NCBI GenBank assembly: GCA_015472025.1
Contig: BNHL01000001.1
Span: forward strand, 2,143,501 to 2,207,500
Direction of reading: 5' to 3'
Length of the DNA stretch: 64,000 bases
Source: Cytophagales bacterium WSM2-2
GTDB lineage: Bacteria > Bacteroidota > Bacteroidia > Cytophagales > Cyclobacteriaceae
Below, piece by piece: positions 9,471 through 18,031 of the stretch. Position numbers and translations under genes: made by a program. Under the pieces are notes generated by a model. It was given only the letters and a program-made list of their open reading frames with translations, was not told the DNA's origin and did no database searches. Position 1 is the first letter of the stretch. Every line of letters begins with the position of its first letter.

Positions 9471-10475
9471 TCACACGTACAGCGAACAAACACAGCGTTG
9501 ACATGTAGCATCTTGCGCCATATTCAGGTTTTTCCTAAAAGCAATCGCTTCTTTTGAATTGACGATCTCGGTGAACTCCTGTTTATAAATATTCCCATAA
9601 GGCTTGTGAAAAAAGCAAGGCAATACATCCCCTGTAGATTCGATGACTGCCGACACCCAGGGGGCATTGCATTTCTTTTTAGGAAAATGTTCTTTGCCAA
9701 ACATCGCGCGGTAGTGTTGCACTAACGATAGCATCTTAGTCGGAGATTCAGCAATGAATTTCTGATCGTACACCTCTTTCAATTCCAGAAATGATTTTTT
9801 CAAGATCGTCTCCATTTCAACGGTTTCTTCCATGGTTAAGGCGATCTCCACTTTTTTTTCATCCGTCACACCGAGTGTGTGATTGAAAGCGGAAGAAGAA
9901 ACGTCAGCTGCCAAAAAGGAAATTTGGTCCATGCCGATTTCTTTAGCCGAGCGGATAATGTTGTTAAAGTCGCGGAAGTTCTGCTTTTGCAACACACAAC
10001 GACCCGTGACAGGAAAAGAAGGATTTAGTTCCTTGATCGCCTTCACACCTTCGGACAATTTTTCATAAGCCGAAGGAATATTCCGGATGGTATTGTGCAT
10101 TTCGCGGCTGCCATCAAGAGATACGATGACATCATCGACATGAGTGACCACATCTTTAGCATTGATTTTCAGCGTGACTCCCGTGGAGAGCAGGCTGATC
10201 TTCGCGCCAATTGATTTAAGCTGCGCGCACAGTCGCCACAGGTCAGAGTGCATCAGCGCCTCTCCTCCGGATAGTGCCACGCGCTTTACACCCAACTTCC
10301 CGAACGCATCAATGTGGCGGGCGAGTTCTTCCGGGGCGATCTCCTTTTTTTCGCTGTTTGCTTTCCAGATATCACACATCACGCAACGGCAATTACACCG
10401 GCTGTGTGGCATCAGCACCAGCACGGGCATGTCATAAATGCGGTGCGTAATCTTTGTAGCCAATTGCTTAAGCAT
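9471..10475 (-). CDS. Radical SAM protein with C-terminal SPASM-like cysteines
   Basis: A 334-residue protein with the radical SAM motif Cys27-x3-Cys31-x2-Cys34 (SRCNCRCVMCDIW) and the AdoMet strand VKRVALSGGEALMH. The C-terminal region carries more cysteines (KKCNAPW, VLPCFFH, CQRCVCSLYV), which suggests an auxiliary iron-sulfur cluster as in SPASM/Twitch proteins that modify peptides, nucleosides or sugars. It is convergent with the amidohydrolase (2-base gap) and divergent from the aminotransferase at 10558. It is the third radical SAM gene in 10 kb and differs in architecture from the two B12-type enzymes. Confidence 0.85.
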   Translation of the reverse strand: MLKQLATKITHRIYDMPVLVLMPHSRCNCRCVMCDIWKANSEKKEIAPEELARHIDAFGKLGVKRVALSGGEALMHSDLWRLCAQLKSIGAKISLLSTGVTLKINAKDVVTHVDDVIVSLDGSREMHNTIRNIPSAYEKLSEGVKAIKELNPSFPVTGRCVLQKQNFRDFNNIIRSAKEIGMDQISFLAADVSSSAFNHTLGVTDEKKVEIALTMEETVEMETILKKSFLELKEVYDQKFIAESPTKMLSLVQHYRAMFGKEHFPKKKCNAPWVSAVIESTGDVLPCFFHKPYGNIYKQEFTEIVNSKEAIAFRKNLNMAQDATCQRCVCSLYV

Positions 10476-10496
10476 GGCCTCAAGATAGATTTAAAT

Positions 10497-10531
10497 TTTG
10501 TGTAGCTCATCGCACGTTTTAGTTATTTTTG
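10497..10531 (+). promoter_or_regulatory. Bacteroidetes-type promoter for the aminotransferase
   Basis: TTTG at 10497-10500 and a perfect TAnnTTTG (TATTTTTG) at 10524-10531, separated by 23 bases, match the Bacteroidetes primary sigma factor consensus. The ATG of the aminotransferase is 27 bases downstream of the -7 element. Confidence 0.55.
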
Positions 10532-10557
10532 GCCTTCATAAATCTAACTAACCGTTA

Positions 10558-11751
10558 ATGTCACTTTCTAATCGAATCAATGCCATCGAAGAATCAGCAA
10601 CGCTGGCTATGGCAGCCAAAGCGCGCGAGTTCAAAAACCGCGGTGTCGATGTGATCAACCTCAGCCTGGGCGAACCTGATTTTAAGACGCCCCAGCATAT
10701 TTGCGAAGCTGCCAAGACGGCCATTGATGAAGGAAAATATTTTGCCTACCCGCCGGTGGCCGGATACCAGGATTTACGGGAGGCACTGGCCGCCAAGTAC
10801 CAGAAAGAAAATAACGTGCCTTACAAGGCTGAAAATATAGTGGTGAGCAATGGCGCAAAGCAGTCCATCGCCAACGTGATGCTCGCGCTGCTTAACCCCG
10901 GTGACGAAGTGATTATCTTCTCTCCGTTTTGGGTGAGCTACGATGCATTGGTACGACTGACGGAAGCAAAACCAGTGCTTGTTAAAGGAACACTCGAAAA
11001 CGATTTTAAAGTGACAGCAGCACAAGTAGAGCAAGCCATCACGCCAAAAACAAAAGCCATCATCTTCTCATCACCTTGCAATCCTACGGGGTCGGTTTTC
11101 TCACGCCAGGAGCTTGAGGCTATTTCTAAGGTCGTACTCAAGCATGCGAACCTCATGGTGATTGCAGATGAAATTTACGAGCACATCAACTTCACGGGCG
11201 AGCGTGTGAGCATTGCTTCATTGCCGGGCATGTTCGACCGCACCATCACCGTCAACGGTTTTGCCAAAGGATTTGCCATGACAGGCTGGCGGGTGGGCTA
11301 CATCGCTGCTCCGAAATGGGTAGTGGATGGCGCCAACAAAGTGCAGGGACAAATTACTTCAGCCAACTGCTCTATCTCACAGCGCGGTGCGCTTGCTGCC
11401 ATCACTGGCGATCTCACCCCGACTTTCAAAATGGTGGAAGACTACAAAAAGCGCAGGGAGATTGTTTATCAATTACTGAAAGAGATTCCGGGCATCAAGG
11501 CCAACTATCCGCAAGGGGCGTTTTATTTCTTCCCTGATGTGAGCTCCTATTTCGGAAAATCCGATGGCAGCAAGACCATCAATACCAGTGATGATTTTTG
11601 CATGTGGATGCTCGAAAAAGGCCATGTCTCGCTGGTGCCAGGAGGGGCTTTTGGCGATGAGAAGTGCGTGCGACTTTCGTATGCAGCCTCGGAAAAAGAT
11701 TTGCGCGAAGCAATGAAGCGCATGAAAGACACACTGGCAACACTGAAGTAA
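10558..11751 (+). CDS. Pyridoxal-phosphate aminotransferase, class I (aspartate aminotransferase type)
   Basis: A 397-residue cytoplasmic enzyme of fold type I, full length for the family. Visible features are LSLGEPDFKTP near the N-terminus (substrate binding), SNGAKQSIANV (cofactor phosphate region), SSPCNPTGSVFS, the Asp-x-x-Tyr region ADEIYEHI, the cofactor lysine Lys237 in NGFAKGFAMTGWR, and the C-terminal arginine in CVRLSYAAS. It probably transfers amino groups between aspartate or similar amino acids and 2-oxoglutarate. It stands alone with its own promoter. Substrate range within the 1-beta subgroup is not determined. Confidence 0.92.
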   Translation: MSLSNRINAIEESATLAMAAKAREFKNRGVDVINLSLGEPDFKTPQHICEAAKTAIDEGKYFAYPPVAGYQDLREALAAKYQKENNVPYKAENIVVSNGAKQSIANVMLALLNPGDEVIIFSPFWVSYDALVRLTEAKPVLVKGTLENDFKVTAAQVEQAITPKTKAIIFSSPCNPTGSVFSRQELEAISKVVLKHANLMVIADEIYEHINFTGERVSIASLPGMFDRTITVNGFAKGFAMTGWRVGYIAAPKWVVDGANKVQGQITSANCSISQRGALAAITGDLTPTFKMVEDYKKRREIVYQLLKEIPGIKANYPQGAFYFFPDVSSYFGKSDGSKTINTSDDFCMWMLEKGHVSLVPGGAFGDEKCVRLSYAASEKDLREAMKRMKDTLATLK

Positions 11752-11789
11752 CTTCATTGGTTACAAACGGTTGTTGAAATTCAAAGCCG

Positions 11790-12314
11790 ATGAAAAAATG
11801 GTGGATCGTTTTGATTGTTGCACTGACCGTGGCTGGTGGCTATGCTGTTTTCCGGGTCGGGGTGAAGCAAGGCAAGATCAACCGCAATTCAATTCAGGTA
11901 GAGGCGGATAAGCCGTTGGATAAAGCCAAAGTAAAAATTATCAAATCCTATTTTTCGATCGACCGGAGAAACGATGCAGAGATGTTTCGCGAATGGAGTG
12001 AAGAAGAGATCGTATTCAACAAGGATAAAACAGAGCGACCGGCAATAGCAGGTGTCGAAAATGATTTTCTTATTATTTATAATGACACACATTATTTTCA
12101 ATTCCGCCAGTTCAAAACAGACCGTGAGCTAAATGATACCTACCGGTTTCACCTGGCCCAAACCGATACTTCAATTTACCTGGACGTAAAAATAGAACCT
12201 AACGGCCTTGTCTTTCGCCGGAAAATGAACTTGATCAAAAACGCAAGTAAGATGCTGGCAAATCAGCCTATCGATAGCGTGGGTTACGAATACAATGGAA
12301 TAGAGCTTCGATGA
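11790..12314 (+). CDS. Membrane-anchored hypothetical protein
   Basis: A 174-residue protein with an N-terminal hydrophobic segment (residues 4-24) starting MKKWW, then a soluble domain facing the periplasm. The soluble part is rich in charged residues and beta-strand-like stretches (FLIIYNDTHYFQFRQF, TSIYLDVKIEPNGLVFRRK). I do not recognise the family. It lies 38 bases after the aminotransferase and is probably cotranscribed with it. Its end converges with the metallophosphoesterase stop 6 bases away. Confidence 0.65.
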   Translation: MKKWWIVLIVALTVAGGYAVFRVGVKQGKINRNSIQVEADKPLDKAKVKIIKSYFSIDRRNDAEMFREWSEEEIVFNKDKTERPAIAGVENDFLIIYNDTHYFQFRQFKTDRELNDTYRFHLAQTDTSIYLDVKIEPNGLVFRRKMNLIKNASKMLANQPIDSVGYEYNGIELR

Positions 12315-12320
12315 CAATGC

Positions 12321-13562
12321 TTACGTCACCAACCTTGTAATTTTATTCGTTGCCAAATTCACAGTCAGTTTATAAAATGTTTTTCGCGGAGTTCCCTTTT
12401 CCATTTCAAACATTTCGAGTGTGATCTTCTCCGTATCGACTGTCACTTTTGAGTAGCCATACGTGCGGCTGCTCTTATCATAAGTAGGGTTGGCTGCCGG
12501 GTTGGGTTGAACAGGAGAAACTGCTGTGGTGCCATGGCCGCCTGCACCGCAGACTACGTAAGGCACCTCCATTGTTTTATTTTCGAAGTTCACCTTGCGC
12601 GTGTATAGTTGCAAGTTGTGAGCGTGGGCCGACAACACGAGATCAGGAGACACGCCACCTGCAGTGCATGCATCTATTTCGGCAAGCATCTGACTGCTGC
12701 CCGAGTGGCCACCACTGCTATAGGGCGGATGATGCACCGCCAGAATGAGCGCCTTGCGCGTACCACTACTCCTTTGGTTGCGTATGTCCTTCAAACACTT
12801 GACCAGCCATACTTTTTGATGTGTGCCCGCTTTACCTCCCGAAAGGAAACCCGGGTTCTCGGCCATATTGGAGTATAGCCCGATAATATCGGCAAAGGGA
12901 GTTTGCAGCCACCAGTAGACACCGGGCTGCGGGGCCATCTGCCGGTAAATGCCATTGGCTTTGGCAGCTGATGGCACACCCGCAGTTTTCATGCAAAAAT
13001 TTTCTTTGAAGGCCTGCAGTGTTTTTTGCTGGCCTGTACTTTTATGGCCCTTGCCATTGAAGACTTCGCCATCGTGGTTGCCGGGAATGGCGATGATCTT
13101 GCCCGGGTAGTGCTTGTAGTGTTTATAAAACTGCGCACTGTAGCCGCGGTCAGTGTTGTCGAAATAAATCACATCGCCCAGGTGCAGGTAAAAAGCCGGT
13201 GACCTGGCAGGGTCGCTTGTCTTGTAGTCTTTCGTCATCTCATCAGCTACATGCTCGGGAAGTTCATCGGCTGTGTTACCTGTATCGCCAGTGGTATGAA
13301 AAGAGATTTCCTTCGCGCTGGTGATCTCAGTCACGCCCTCTTCGCCAATAATTTCTTTTAGCGACCAGATGCCTTTACGCGAAGGCTTCGGTACTTCCAA
13401 TAGAGATTGGATGATGTTGTCCACCAATCCTTTTCCTACGCCTGCCACGCTTGCACGTGTTGTGGAATCTTTGCCATCAAAGAATGGGTGGGCAAACCGG
13501 TGAACGGTGACAGGCGTCCGCTTCGAAGCTGCGCCTCTTTTTGTTTTGGTTGATTTTGCCAT
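12321..13562 (-). CDS. Metallophosphoesterase (calcineurin-like)
   Basis: A 413-residue protein with the ordered metal-binding blocks of the calcineurin-like phosphoesterase family: LGDVIYFDN, IPGNHDGEVF, LAVHHPPYSSGGHSG and LSAHAHNLQLY. The Lys/Arg-rich N-terminus (MAKSTKTKRGAASKRT) is not a signal peptide, so a cytoplasmic location is likely. The N-terminal about 120 residues before GDV are family-specific. Upstream on its strand lie two CGGG/CCCG palindromes (13694-13733) that also occur before three other genes, pointing to shared regulation. The phosphoester substrate is unknown. Confidence 0.85.
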   Translation of the reverse strand: MAKSTKTKRGAASKRTPVTVHRFAHPFFDGKDSTTRASVAGVGKGLVDNIIQSLLEVPKPSRKGIWSLKEIIGEEGVTEITSAKEISFHTTGDTGNTADELPEHVADEMTKDYKTSDPARSPAFYLHLGDVIYFDNTDRGYSAQFYKHYKHYPGKIIAIPGNHDGEVFNGKGHKSTGQQKTLQAFKENFCMKTAGVPSAAKANGIYRQMAPQPGVYWWLQTPFADIIGLYSNMAENPGFLSGGKAGTHQKVWLVKCLKDIRNQRSSGTRKALILAVHHPPYSSGGHSGSSQMLAEIDACTAGGVSPDLVLSAHAHNLQLYTRKVNFENKTMEVPYVVCGAGGHGTTAVSPVQPNPAANPTYDKSSRTYGYSKVTVDTEKITLEMFEMEKGTPRKTFYKLTVNLATNKITRLVT

Positions 13563-13693
13563 AGCAGTGTGTTTGGGGTTAAATCGAATTAGATGAAATC
13601 ACTAACACAACCCAATAGTGTCAGGTTATGTTAGTGTTAACAATTGCTGTGCTCAAATGGGCAAGGAAGGTAGATGATTGAAAGAAGGAATGA

Positions 13694-13733
13694 TACGGGA
13701 AAATTCCCGGAAGAAGAGGGGTTTTTTCCCCGT
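13694..13733. promoter_or_regulatory. Paired CGGG...CCCG palindrome (candidate operator)
   Basis: Two 18-bp inverted repeats, centres at about 13702 and 13724 (22 bp apart): the first reads TACGGGAAAATTCCCGGA, the second GAGGGGTTTTTTCCCCGT. The same paired layout occurs at 27897, 46395 and 52811. Here it lies 132-171 bases upstream of the metallophosphoesterase start on the minus strand. Confidence 0.5.
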
Positions 13734-13784
13734 GGTGTGCCCTTAGAAAAATTTGAGATTCTTATACGCCCTTTTCCTGATGAA

Positions 13785-13818
13785 ACAAAAAAGAAGGGAA
13801 CCCGCGGGCTCCCTTCTT
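13785..13818 (-). terminator. Intrinsic terminator of the DUF4953 protease gene
   Basis: A 9-bp stem (AAGAAGGGA at 13791-13799 with TCCCTTCTT at 13810-13818) encloses a CCCGCGGG core, and on the minus strand it is followed by a T run. It lies 27 bases beyond the stop at 13845. Confidence 0.8.
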
Positions 13819-13844
13819 CTTAAAGATCAAATATGAACTTCGAA

Positions 13845-16391
13845 TTATTTCGGATCGAGTGCTGCCTTGATCCTTGCACTCACATCTTGTAAATGATAAC
13901 GACTCATCTTGTCGGTAAATGCCGGCAACGATGTATTGATTTCAGCTTGTAACTGTACCAGGTGAGCACGTGTCAGTGAGATCACGTCACTCTTCTTGGG
14001 GTCAGCCACAGGAGATGCCGGAGACGCAGGGAAGAATGGACTGGCGAAGCCCGGACCCTGAGGAGTATTTGTGGAGGGAGGATCCATCAACGAGATCAAT
14101 TTTTCCACATGCACCTTCTGCAAATTCCTCCGGAAAGCGTCAATGTTCTTTTTGGTAGCAAGCTCTGACCAGACTCCTTTACGAATATCTGTGAACAGAT
14201 CATCGAGGCTGTAAGCGTTTTGATTGAGAGCGCTGGTCTCGATCAATCGCTGCATACGACTATAGTCGAAGATGCTGTTAAGCGTAGCCTCCTGCATTCC
14301 GCGAAGAGCTTCGACACCGGTGCCCGGACGAATACGGCTGAGCACATTCTGGTCGAGAATCCAATTGGGAGTTTCGAAAAGTTGCTTGTTCAAAAAGTCA
14401 ACGGCATCTTTTTGCAAATTTTTCGGAGTAGGTTCGTATACAACGCCTTCTTGTTCGGTTGTCTTCGGAGTCTCATAAATACCACCGATATTTTTTGTGA
14501 CGTGACCCATGTACCGGCGGTACTGTGCTACCACCTGGTTGTACATTTCATTAAGCATGTTATACTTCTCTGCCTCCTCGGTGTACCAACCGTTGAGGTT
14601 AGGAAGGATGCGCTTCAGATTTTTAATTCCATAATCACTGGCAACCATGGCGTTGCTTCCAAGGTCTTCACTCTGCGAGCGCGGATCGTACGGATTGATC
14701 TCCGAACCAAACCAGCACTGCGGATCAGAAACGTGGGCGATCACCCACTTGTTCAGCACTTTTTTATCTTCATCTGCACTCTTGGTGTCGAAGATGGGTT
14801 TGTATCCCCACTCGATAGCCCACTTGTCATACACACCGATGCCGGGAAACAAATTGGTGATACCATCTTCGGGCTGAGCTACGTAGTTGAAGCGGGCATA
14901 GTCCATGATGGAAGCTGTGTGGCCGTATTTCTCGAGGTAAACTTTGTCTCTCAGTTTTTCTACCGGAGTGCGTGAGCTTGAACCGAAATTGTGGCGAAGA
15001 CCAAGGGTGTGCCCTACTTCGTGAGAGGCAACAAAGCGTACAAGTTGGCCCATGAGGTCATCGTCAAATTTCTTTTTGCGCGCACGAGGATCAACAGCCG
15101 CGGTTTGAATGGTGTACCAGTCGTTCAACAAATTCATCACGTTATGATACCAGCCGATATGACTCTCGATGATTTCTCCGGAGCGGGGATCACTCACATT
15201 AGGTCCGTATGCATTTTGAATGTCTGATGCGAAATAACGGATGAAAGAATATCGCGCATCTTCTGTGCTGATAGAATCTTTAGGGTCAACTTCTTTCGCA
15301 AGGATGGCATTCTTCCAACCGGCTTGCTCAAATGCTTTTTGCCAGTCTTCCACACCAAGCTTCAGGTAGTTGCGCCACTTGCTTGGCGTAGCCGGATCGA
15401 TGTAGTATACAATCGGTTTTTTGGGTTCAATCAATTCACCGCGTTTCATTTTTTCAATGTCAGCTGCCGACTTTGGCTCAAGTCTCCAATGCACAGCAAA
15501 CACTTCCGTCTCCGAGCGTTGTGATTCCTCAGCGTAAACAGTGTAGCCCGATGCAAAGAAACCTACACGGTTATCAAAAAGTCTCTTGCGTGCAGGAGTT
15601 TTAGGAAGGATGACCATGGAAGCGTTGATCTCCACAGTCACAACACCGGTGCTCGCACCGGCAGGCAACACTGTCGTGGTTGACGGCCCCGGCGATGGAG
15701 GAGGTGTTACTGAAGTGTAGGTCTTCACCATTCTAACTTCTGTATTGATGGGGAACGACTTGATGCTTTGCACATAAGAGCGGTCAGTCTGTAATGTAGT
15801 GAGATTGAATCCTCGTTTGGTTCCGGGATCAAGCGCAATCAGCTGATGATCTCCTTTGAAGAAATCGGTAACGTTGATTACGATCGAAGTGTCTTTACGA
15901 ATTGATTTGATATCGAATGCAGCAGCAATTGGCTCTACGTTGGAGTTGCGCACTGCTTGCGCGATAGGCTTATCTTGTTCAGTACTGTTGTTGATGTTGA
16001 GCACTGCGCGCAGGAACAGTTTGTTGTTAGGCCCTTTCTCCCAACGCAATACATGTCTGTGTTCTTCCTCACCACCATAACCAGCACCGGTCGGGGCTTT
16101 GGCTGTCCGAACGACCATCAGAAATTCACGGTTGATGACGCTGTCGGCTATTTCAAAGAAAAAATCACTTCCTTGTCTGTGTACAGTGAACAATCCTTTT
16201 TGTGATTTTGCTCTTGCAGTAATGAGCTTCTTGAAAGGCTGGAGCCCACCAGGTGCCTTGCTTTTTGCTGTGTCCGTTTTTACTGGCACAGGAGCGGGTG
16301 TGGGAGCATCCTTCTTGCCTTTCTTTTGGGCCATAGCAGGCACCGATAGCAGTCCGGCAAGTAGCGCTGCTACATATAGTTTAGCTTTCAT
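13845..16391 (-). CDS. Zinc-dependent metalloprotease, DUF5117/DUF4953 family, secreted
   Basis: I start at the ATG complementary to 16389-16391, giving MKAKLYVAALLAGLLSVPAMAQ, a clean signal peptide; 40 residues of open frame upstream look non-coding. The mature protein (about 825 residues) begins with a Lys/Pro/Ala-rich linker, then a DUF5117-like region, and carries the extended zinc motif HEVGHTLGLRH around residue 456 (HExxHxxGxxH, metzincin style). The DUF4953-type C-terminal part follows. Such proteins are common in Bacteroidetes and are exported; substrates are unknown. A strong terminator follows the gene. It is monocistronic. Confidence 0.92.
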   Translation of the reverse strand: MKAKLYVAALLAGLLSVPAMAQKKGKKDAPTPAPVPVKTDTAKSKAPGGLQPFKKLITARAKSQKGLFTVHRQGSDFFFEIADSVINREFLMVVRTAKAPTGAGYGGEEEHRHVLRWEKGPNNKLFLRAVLNINNSTEQDKPIAQAVRNSNVEPIAAAFDIKSIRKDTSIVINVTDFFKGDHQLIALDPGTKRGFNLTTLQTDRSYVQSIKSFPINTEVRMVKTYTSVTPPPSPGPSTTTVLPAGASTGVVTVEINASMVILPKTPARKRLFDNRVGFFASGYTVYAEESQRSETEVFAVHWRLEPKSAADIEKMKRGELIEPKKPIVYYIDPATPSKWRNYLKLGVEDWQKAFEQAGWKNAILAKEVDPKDSISTEDARYSFIRYFASDIQNAYGPNVSDPRSGEIIESHIGWYHNVMNLLNDWYTIQTAAVDPRARKKKFDDDLMGQLVRFVASHEVGHTLGLRHNFGSSSRTPVEKLRDKVYLEKYGHTASIMDYARFNYVAQPEDGITNLFPGIGVYDKWAIEWGYKPIFDTKSADEDKKVLNKWVIAHVSDPQCWFGSEINPYDPRSQSEDLGSNAMVASDYGIKNLKRILPNLNGWYTEEAEKYNMLNEMYNQVVAQYRRYMGHVTKNIGGIYETPKTTEQEGVVYEPTPKNLQKDAVDFLNKQLFETPNWILDQNVLSRIRPGTGVEALRGMQEATLNSIFDYSRMQRLIETSALNQNAYSLDDLFTDIRKGVWSELATKKNIDAFRRNLQKVHVEKLISLMDPPSTNTPQGPGFASPFFPASPASPVADPKKSDVISLTRAHLVQLQAEINTSLPAFTDKMSRYHLQDVSARIKAALDPK

Positions 16392-16615
16392 AGTTAAGGT
16401 AAAGTGTGTTTTAAGATTTTGTAAATGAATTCGGTAAGTAACAAAAATCGCTTTTAATGTCACATCCCTATTCACAATAAAAGGGAACCGGCTTGTGCAG
16501 GTGGCTGCCAAATCGTTTAACTGGTTCTGTAAATAGAAAATAACCCATTTACTGCTATTTCGAACCCCGATGTATTTTTATTTCCTATTTTGGATGACTC
16601 GAAAATACTGACGCT

Positions 16616-17938
16616 ATGAATGCAACTCCGGTGTTACAAAAAGACCGCATTTTTATTCTTGATGTTATTCGTGGTGTGGCGCTGTGCGGCATACTCATTC
16701 TGAACATCGGCTTCTTTGCTTTCTCCTACGGCAATGCAGGATTCAATATGAATGTATTGAATGAAACGTCATTGCCGGACATCATTTCATGGTATCTCAC
16801 CAACGTGTTGGTCGAAGGATCTTTCCGTGCACTCTTCTCCATGCTCTTCGGGGCAGGGGCTATCCTGATTATATCCAGGCTTTCAAAAAATCAGGACGGC
16901 CTTGCGCCAGCCGACATCTATTATCGAAGGATTATCTGGCTCCTGATCTTTGGCTTGATCAACGCGTACGTTCTTCTTTGGTTTGGTGATATTCTATACA
17001 CCTATGCACTTTGCGGACTCTTCATTTTTCCGTTACGTAACAGCTCGCCACGTCTGCTGACAGTACTGGCTATTTTCTTCATGTCGGTCATCATGTTCAA
17101 GGCATGGTTATTAGTGCAAGACCGATTTCAAATGCGTGAGAAGGCCATGGCCGCGATCGCAATCAAAGACGCAAAAAAAGATTCACTGACGGAAGAGCAA
17201 AAAGGCGACTTGCAAAAATGGGAATCCTATCGCAGCAAAAGAAAAGTAGAGAACCTGCGCATAGAAGTTGAAAAGGAAAACAAGAAGATGAGCGGAAGTT
17301 ACTCTGAAGTATGGTCGTACCTGAAGCCGCTGAATCAGAAAATGGAAAGCACCATCGAGTACAACGATCTTTTCTTCGATGCGATGTTGTTCATTTTATT
17401 CGGAATGGCTTTTTATAAGATGGGACTGCTCACGGGGGAAAAGCCTACATGGATATATGTGTCTTTCATATTCGTGGGTTATGGACTAGGGATCGGAGAA
17501 GGTTACTTTCTGGGTCACACCGTAAGGCAAACGGACTATGATTTCTTCAAATGTTATGACACCATTTCTCCACTTTGGCGACTCGCGTATCAGCCACATC
17601 GATTGCTGGTGGCATTGGGACATCTTGGGTTGATCACTGTGCTTTGGAAATCAAATGTTTTCAATTGGCTCCTTCAGCCCTTCGCGAATGTGGGGCAGAT
17701 GGCATTTACCAATTACCTCATGCAGTCGATTATCTGCACGCTGTTCTTCTATGGCTACGGACTGAACTACTATGGAAAACTGGCCCGGCACGAATTGCTC
17801 TACTTTGTTGGCGCTGTGTGGATTTTTCAAATCATCTTCAGTGCAGTTTGGCTTCGCTACTTCAGCATGGGGCCGCTGGAATGGGCTTGGAGAAGTCTTA
17901 CTTACTGGAAACGTCAATCGCTGCAAAAACATATGTAA
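16616..17938 (+). CDS. DUF418 (YeiB-like) membrane protein
   Basis: A 440-residue polytopic protein. It opens with the family signature ILDVIRGVALCGILILNIGFF and has FRALFSMLFGAGAILI in the next helices, both typical of DUF418/YeiB proteins. A central hydrophilic region (about residues 180-235, Lys/Glu-rich) interrupts the membrane segments, which is longer than in short YeiB members. The C-terminal half has several helices with FANVGQMAFTNYLMQS, characteristic of the acyltransferase-like DUF418 domain. Its function is not established; relatives resemble acyltransferase-3 membrane proteins. Confidence 0.88.
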   Translation: MNATPVLQKDRIFILDVIRGVALCGILILNIGFFAFSYGNAGFNMNVLNETSLPDIISWYLTNVLVEGSFRALFSMLFGAGAILIISRLSKNQDGLAPADIYYRRIIWLLIFGLINAYVLLWFGDILYTYALCGLFIFPLRNSSPRLLTVLAIFFMSVIMFKAWLLVQDRFQMREKAMAAIAIKDAKKDSLTEEQKGDLQKWESYRSKRKVENLRIEVEKENKKMSGSYSEVWSYLKPLNQKMESTIEYNDLFFDAMLFILFGMAFYKMGLLTGEKPTWIYVSFIFVGYGLGIGEGYFLGHTVRQTDYDFFKCYDTISPLWRLAYQPHRLLVALGHLGLITVLWKSNVFNWLLQPFANVGQMAFTNYLMQSIICTLFFYGYGLNYYGKLARHELLYFVGAVWIFQIIFSAVWLRYFSMGPLEWAWRSLTYWKRQSLQKHM

Positions 17939-18031
17939 GGAGAATTGATTGTCGGCAGGCTGCCATTTAACTAAATTTTAAAATCCCTATCAGATTTATA
18001 GACTACATTACCGGGCCTTTTATAGAGACCT

